NCBI GenBank assembly: GCA_027079895.1
Contig: JALWUZ010000270.1
Location: forward strand, 1 to 6,382
Direction: 5' to 3'
DNA length: 6,382 nt
Source of the DNA: Anaerolineae bacterium
GTDB lineage: Bacteria; Chloroflexota; Anaerolineae; B4-G1
Shown here: piece after piece, positions 3,901-6,382 of the stretch
How positions within the stretch are numbered: position 1 is the stretch's first letter
Layout: every line of letters starts with the position of its first letter
Notes under the pieces: generated by a model
Databases searched by the model: none
What the model saw: the letters and a program-made list of their open reading frames with translations, nothing else
What the model was told of the DNA's origin: nothing
Translations under genes and position numbers: made by a program

Positions 3901-6382
3901 CCCCCCGCTGCCGGTCTACCGGGGCGCACTCTCCCTCGAGGAGTACTTCGCCGGCGCGACCGCGGGCGTCCCCAACCGCCAGATTCTCCTCGAGGAAATG
4001 CTGCTCCTCGACCTGGCGAACCGCAATCCGGCCTTCGCCCCCTTCCTGGAACTGTTCGACGACTCCGGTTTGCGCCGCGGGACCGCCTATCGGCAGATGA
4101 TGGACGGCCTCCACACCTTCTTCGACACGCAGCCCCCCTTCGGGCCGGAGGAGCAGAACTTGATTGACATGCTCCGCAGCCCGGCCATCGCCGTGCCGCA
4201 CTCCCTCTTCGGCCAGTTGGAGTACATCCGCGAGCGGTGGGGCTATTTGGTGGGGAAGTACGTCTATCGCCTCCTGCGCAGCCTCGACCTGATTCGGGAG
4301 GAGAAGAAGCGGGCCTTCGCCGGGCCGGGGCCGAGTCGGGTCTACGATTTCGCCGCGCTGGAACCGGACGAGGAGCGTTTCAGCCCCGACCGCGATTGGA
4401 TGCCCAACCTGGTGCTGCTCGCCAAGAACACCTACGTCTGGCTCGATCAACTCTCCCGCCAATACGGGCGGCCCATCACCCGCCTGGATCAAGTCCCCGA
4501 CGAGGAGTTGGAGACGCTGGCGCGGCGGGGGTTTACCGGCCTGTGGCTCATCGGCCTCTGGGAGCGCAGCCGGGCCTCGCGGCGTATCAAGCAGATGTGC
4601 GGCAACCCCGATGCGGTCGCCTCGGCCTACTCGATCTTCGATTACCAGATCGCCGCCGACCTGGGGGGCTGGGAGGCGTACCACAATCTGCGGGAGCGGG
4701 CCTGGCGGCGGGGTATCCGGCTGGCGAGCGATATGGTGCCCAACCACGTCGGGATAGACGCCCGTTGGGTCATCGAGCACCCCGATTGGTTCATCGGCCT
4801 GGACTACAGCCCCTTCCCGTCCTACACCTTCGACGGGCCCGATCTCTCCGCAGACGGGCGGGTCGGCATCTACCTGGAAGACCACTACTACACCCGCAGC
4901 GACGCGGCGGTCGTCTTCAAGCGGGTAGAGCGGGGGAGCGGGGCGACGCGCTATATCTATCACGGCAACGACGGCACCGGTATGCCCTGGAACGACACGG
5001 CGCAGTTGAACTATCTCAACCCGGAGGTGCGGGAGGCGGTCATCCAGACGATTCTCCACGTCGCCCGCTCGTTCCCCATCATCCGCTTCGACGCGGCGAT
5101 GACGCTGACCAAGAAGCACTATCAGCGGCTCTGGTTCCCGGAGCCGGGCAGCGGCGGCGACATCCCGTCGCGGGCGGAGCACGGGATGACCAAAGCGGAG
5201 TTCGACGCGCTGATGCCCAACGAGTTCTGGCGCGAGGTGGTGGACCGGGTGGCGGCGGAGGCTCCCGATACTCTCCTGCTTGCGGAGGCGTTCTGGCTGA
5301 TGGAGGGGTATTTCGTCCGCACGCTGGGTATGCACCGGGTCTACAACAGCGCGTTTATGAACATGCTCCGGGATGAGGATAACGCCAAGTACCGCCGGGT
5401 CATCAAGAACACGTTGGAGTTCGACCCCCGCATCCTCAAGCGGTACGTCAACTTTATGAACAACCCCGACGAGCGGACGGCTGTCGAGCAGTTCGGCAAG
5501 GGGGACAAGTATTTCGGGGTCTGCACTCTGTTGGCGACTATGCCCGGCCTGCCGATGTTCGGTCACGGGCAGGTGGAGGGGTTCGCCGAGAAGTACGGGA
5601 TGGAGTACCGCCGCGCGTACTGGGACGAGCAGCCCGACCCGTATCTCATCGAGCGGCACGAGCGGGAGATCTTCCCCTTGCTGCGCCGCCGTTATCTCTT
5701 CGCTGAGGTGGAGAACTTCCTGCTCTACGATCTGGTGATGCCGGAGGGGACGGTCAACGAGGACGTGTTCGCCTACTCCAACCGCGCCGGTGCGGAGCGG
5801 GCGCTGGTCATCTATCACAACCGGTACGCCGAGACGCGGGGCTGGATTCATACCTCTGTCCCCTACACGGTGCCGGCGGGGGCGTCGGTGCGGAAGTCGC
5901 TGGGCGAGGGGCTCGCGCTGCGGAACGATGCGCGGTATTTCACCATCTTCCGCGACCATCTCACCGGGTTGGAGTACATCCGCAGCAATCGGGAACTGTG
6001 GGAGCAGGGGTTGTACGTCGAACTGCGGGCCTATCAGTGCCATGTCTTCCTCGATTTCCGGGAGGTGGAGGACGATGAGCAGGGGCGGTACGCTCAACTG
6101 GCCGCTTATCTGAACGGCCGGGGCGTCCCGGACATCGCCGAAGCGTTGCAGGAGGTCGTGTTGCAGCCGGTACGGAGTGCCTTCGGGGAGTTGGTGAGGC
6201 AAGTAGCAGGTGGCAAGTTTGCAGGTTTGCAAGTGGCAGGTGGCAAGTATGCAAGTTTGCAAGGGGCAGGGGGCAGGTTTGCAAGTTTGCAAGTGGCAGG
6301 TGGGCAGGTGGCAGGTGAGGGGGAGTTGTGGCTGGATGAGGTGGAGCGGAGGGTGGTGAGGTTGTTGCACGCAGTTCGGGAA
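953..6382 (+). CDS. STAND-like NTPase / TPR / GH13 alpha-amylase fusion protein (3' end outside window)
   Basis: A single frame from GTG 953 stays open for 1810 codons to the last base of the window with no internal stop; I followed the phase through every domain. Residues 1-23 are basic then Pro/Gln-rich. Residues 25-47 are an Ile/Ala/Gly motif like the tail of the upstream protein. Residues 70-330 are an AAA_16/STAND-like NTPase, and 385-480 a winged-helix-like part ending in YRFTRPYLHHAF. Residues 603-854 are TPRs. Residues 872-1145 are an N-terminal region typical of a group of large amylases, 1150-1600 a GH13 barrel, about 1600-1745 a probable beta-rich C-domain, and 1750-1788 a tandem repeat insert. 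NTPase-TPR proteins usually act as ligand-triggered switches, and GH13 enzymes cleave or transfer alpha-glucan chains. There is no signal peptide, so a cytoplasmic location is inferred. No ATG or GTG lies in frame near the TPR/amylase junction, so the glycosidase has no obvious separate start. Catalytic residues are intact, whereas the NTPase motifs are degenerate. An assembly error that joins two genes in phase is the main alternative. Confidence 0.85.
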   Translation, partial: MKLPFFGFRRKRQPSPPPQQGQGDRIAIASKSSIAIAGPVIDSEIILQAEERLKKQVPALPPDVPRLHILIGRRDEQETLLTYYEDWVRRERRGRVVILTGKKGSGRHALIQWLQTQVMARGGAVAATLFFDRRWIPPDRQPEAAQLYWDSEAMKQHAPSLMKALTTEEKESLNLDPVLNLLTQLVEQSESGDAIPHTTPESGDILSRLVRRVTASHPLLLSIEYLEHADQVWLDKLRSLAAEAVQELPLLLVLSLTTPASLREIPFDEYTPAQKSAALMLDDHLAFEFHLGWVTAEEVSDSLSTTPELGRMLSTMAAGDPYIVESLFQEWRRHRLIQKVGQLWEFTRDSDDNWRVYGDTREHVNKSLYDLVAGRTDSPDAARRIVERLKAILQIGALEGEIFTAEAVAEVLDAEAAEVRSLCERYLCAPPEAEDRAADRYFLRRMGETKLPHGLATRYRFTRPYLHHAFGSLPRGEVQYREQNRRLAQALQRLHYPLHGDIADTLYRLYRAAGATREALKFLRRRTPQERLSALRDEVNSLRRWTPLDGDRVSVYRLFSLGFQLCGLLASTYPQFWEEGYELASDLLRRAEAAGDREYQADALYYQAWHLKNGGRYQEALPPAREAVARYTALHGDESEAVGRALSVLGSVLHDLGDLAGARAAFERAMAIWEAALGPEHLQVATAVNNLGSVLHALGDLAGARAACERALAIFEKQFGPEHPNVATLVNNLGRVLHDLGDLAGARAAIERALKIDETVYGPEHSNVARGVNNLGRVLRDLGDLAGARAACERALAIDEAVYGPEHPNVARDVNNLGAVLRDLGDLAGARAAFERALAILEKSLPPEHPYIRITKDNLRSLRQEAEPPAREFHISRAARDRYRFPLSIYSLSGNVIFADFHAARLFAQRMNEKRDPARFPERAVRAGEINALGLIDEILHLVVALYQEQRRPGALADGLAWLEARLGRARVDETLRRFAAEFPPLPVYRGALSLEEYFAGATAGVPNRQILLEEMLLLDLANRNPAFAPFLELFDDSGLRRGTAYRQMMDGLHTFFDTQPPFGPEEQNLIDMLRSPAIAVPHSLFGQLEYIRERWGYLVGKYVYRLLRSLDLIREEKKRAFAGPGPSRVYDFAALEPDEERFSPDRDWMPNLVLLAKNTYVWLDQLSRQYGRPITRLDQVPDEELETLARRGFTGLWLIGLWERSRASRRIKQMCGNPDAVASAYSIFDYQIAADLGGWEAYHNLRERAWRRGIRLASDMVPNHVGIDARWVIEHPDWFIGLDYSPFPSYTFDGPDLSADGRVGIYLEDHYYTRSDAAVVFKRVERGSGATRYIYHGNDGTGMPWNDTAQLNYLNPEVREAVIQTILHVARSFPIIRFDAAMTLTKKHYQRLWFPEPGSGGDIPSRAEHGMTKAEFDALMPNEFWREVVDRVAAEAPDTLLLAEAFWLMEGYFVRTLGMHRVYNSAFMNMLRDEDNAKYRRVIKNTLEFDPRILKRYVNFMNNPDERTAVEQFGKGDKYFGVCTLLATMPGLPMFGHGQVEGFAEKYGMEYRRAYWDEQPDPYLIERHEREIFPLLRRRYLFAEVENFLLYDLVMPEGTVNEDVFAYSNRAGAERALVIYHNRYAETRGWIHTSVPYTVPAGASVRKSLGEGLALRNDARYFTIFRDHLTGLEYIRSNRELWEQGLYVELRAYQCHVFLDFREVEDDEQGRYAQLAAYLNGRGVPDIAEALQEVVLQPVRSAFGELVRQVAGGKFAGLQVAGGKYASLQGAGGRFASLQVAGGQVAGEGELWLDEVERRVVRLLHAVRE
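1025..1093 (+). other. N-terminal amyloid-like motif of the large protein
   Basis: Residues 25-47 lie just after a Pro/Gln-rich linker and before the NTPase. They read as two short related strands, RIAIAS and SIAIAG, followed by PVIDSEIIL. The pattern matches the tail of the small protein encoded immediately upstream. This is the location where bacterial NLR proteins carry amyloid signalling motifs (BASS/RHIM-like). The family assignment is inference. Confidence 0.5.
1157..2440 (+). other. STAND/AAA_16-like NTPase and winged-helix region
   Basis: The domain opens with LIGRRDEQETL (residue 70 on), the counterpart of the 'FVGRExEL' entry of AAA_16-type ATPases. The P-loop position is GKKGSGRH (101-108), after a hydrophobic strand VVIL. 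The Walker B strand is PLLLSIEYLEHAD (218-230). A second hydrophobic strand, LPLLLVLSL (from 248), fits the sensor-1 position. GDP at 319-321 in AAGDPYIVESLF is the GxP motif typical of STAND proteins. Residues 392-480 (ILQIGALEGEIFTAEAV and later YRFTRPYLHHAF) fit the winged helix that follows the nucleotide-binding core. The P-loop has Arg in place of Lys and His in place of Ser/Thr, so hydrolysis may be lost or weakened. Confidence 0.7.
2759..3514 (+). repeat. Tandem TPR array, 126-bp unit
   Basis: Five direct repeats of exactly 126 bp (42 residues) run from 2885 to 3514 without gaps, preceded in the same register by a degenerate copy at 2759-2884. The residue consensus is VNNLGxVLxDLGDLAGARAA then xERALAIxExxxGPEHPNVA, the kinesin-light-chain-like TPR type found in many NLR-like sensors. 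Copies 3 and 4 differ at about 18 of 126 bases by my count. The changes concentrate at a few codons: the residue before ERA (F/C/I/C/F), the one after AI or KI (W/F/D/D/L) and those before GPEH. The array covers protein residues 603-854 and is capped by a short helix (TKDNLRSLRQEAE). The likely role is ligand or partner binding. Confidence 0.9.
3566..4399 (+). other. Amylase-associated N-terminal region
   Basis: Residues 872-1149 start at EFHISRAARDRYRF, directly after the TPR cap, and continue as a mainly helical region with conserved-looking blocks such as GNVIFADFHAARLFAQ, PNRQILLEEMLLLDLANRNP and SPAIAVPHSLFGQLEYIRER (from 1077). I recall these blocks as the N-terminal part of stand-alone ~1100-1200-residue amylases in Chloroflexota, where a sequence like EFHISR lies close to the native start. 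If so, the complete amylase has been appended here rather than just its catalytic barrel. The function of this region is unknown to me. Confidence 0.6.
4400..5750 (+). other. GH13 alpha-amylase-type catalytic domain
   Basis: All four GH13 regions are present in order. Region I is DMVPNH (1260-1265). Region II is IRFDAAMTL with Arg1378 and the nucleophile Asp1380. Region III is LLLAEAFW with the general acid Glu1445. Region IV is FMNNPDE with the transition-state stabiliser Asp1506. The usual His of region IV (FxxNHD) is Pro1505. MPGLPMFGHGQ (1530-1540) fits the conserved loop after beta-8. The barrel starts near MPNLVLLAKNTYVW (1150). The retaining mechanism is expected to be intact, with alpha-1,4-glucans such as glycogen or maltodextrin as likely substrates. 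The exact specificity cannot be read from the sequence. Confidence 0.85.
6200..6316 (+). repeat. In-frame 30-bp tandem repeat inside the amylase C-terminus
   Basis: Three full 30-bp copies (6200-6229, 6230-6259, 6260-6289) and a partial fourth (6290-6316) encode QVAGGKFAGL, QVAGGKYASL, QGAGGRFASL and QVAGGQVAG. Each 30-bp unit is itself made of 7-8 bp subunits of the form GCARGTK(T). The array keeps the reading frame because 30 is a multiple of three. It interrupts what otherwise reads as a continuous C-terminal segment, FGELVR before it and ELWLDEVERRVVRLLHAVRE after it. Its composition differs from the flanking codons, which suggests a low-complexity or mobile repeat that entered the gene. 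Confidence 0.85.

Noticed and set aside
4237..5376. A 379-codon plus-strand frame in another phase inside the amylase
   Set aside because: It overlaps the GH13 catalytic regions in a different phase and reads as Arg/Gly/Pro-rich shadow sequence with no motif.
6200..6316. CRISPR array
   Set aside because: The units are contiguous with no spacers, degenerate and in frame inside a coding sequence.
2555..6370. A 1271-codon open frame on the minus strand
   Set aside because: It is exactly antisense to the TPR and amylase modules, whose catalytic motifs are intact on the plus strand. Its product is Pro/Arg/Val-rich with no recognisable domain, and its N-terminus is only the reverse reading of the 30-bp repeat. 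High GC at third codon positions explains the lack of stops.

Overview
The window is GC-rich and reads as accessory DNA from a bacterium. My best guess is a member of the Chloroflexota. This is inferred from recalled similarity of the glycosidase module and of the transposase-like fragment to proteins of that phylum, and no search was run.

Layout: (1) At the left edge a minus-strand gene (335 down to 1, cut by the window) encodes the N-terminal 111 residues of what looks like a transposase, with its own Shine-Dalgarno and a plausible promoter. (2) A divergent intergenic region (336-549) follows. (3) A 123-codon gene on the plus strand (550-921) encodes a small helical protein with a hydrophobic N-terminus and a short Val/Ile/Gly/Ser-rich C-terminal tail. 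(4) 31 bases downstream, on the same strand, a GTG codon (953) opens one uninterrupted frame of 1810 codons that runs off the right edge without a stop. I checked its frame from start to end.

The large protein is unusual. In order it carries a basic, Pro/Gln-rich N-terminus, a short Ile/Ala/Gly motif resembling the tail of the upstream small protein, a STAND/AAA_16-like NTPase with degenerate Walker motifs, a winged-helix region, five near-identical 42-residue TPRs preceded by a degenerate sixth, and then a complete GH13 alpha-amylase-type glycosidase with its own N-terminal extension. Near the C-terminus it has an in-frame 30-bp tandem repeat.

Interpretation (inference): genes 3 and 4 look like a two-gene NLR-like signalling unit. 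In such units a small effector and a NTPase-TPR receptor share a short amyloid-type signalling motif. Here the receptor is fused in frame to a polysaccharide-cleaving enzyme. The motif pair and the NLR-glycosidase fusion are the two observations most worth following.
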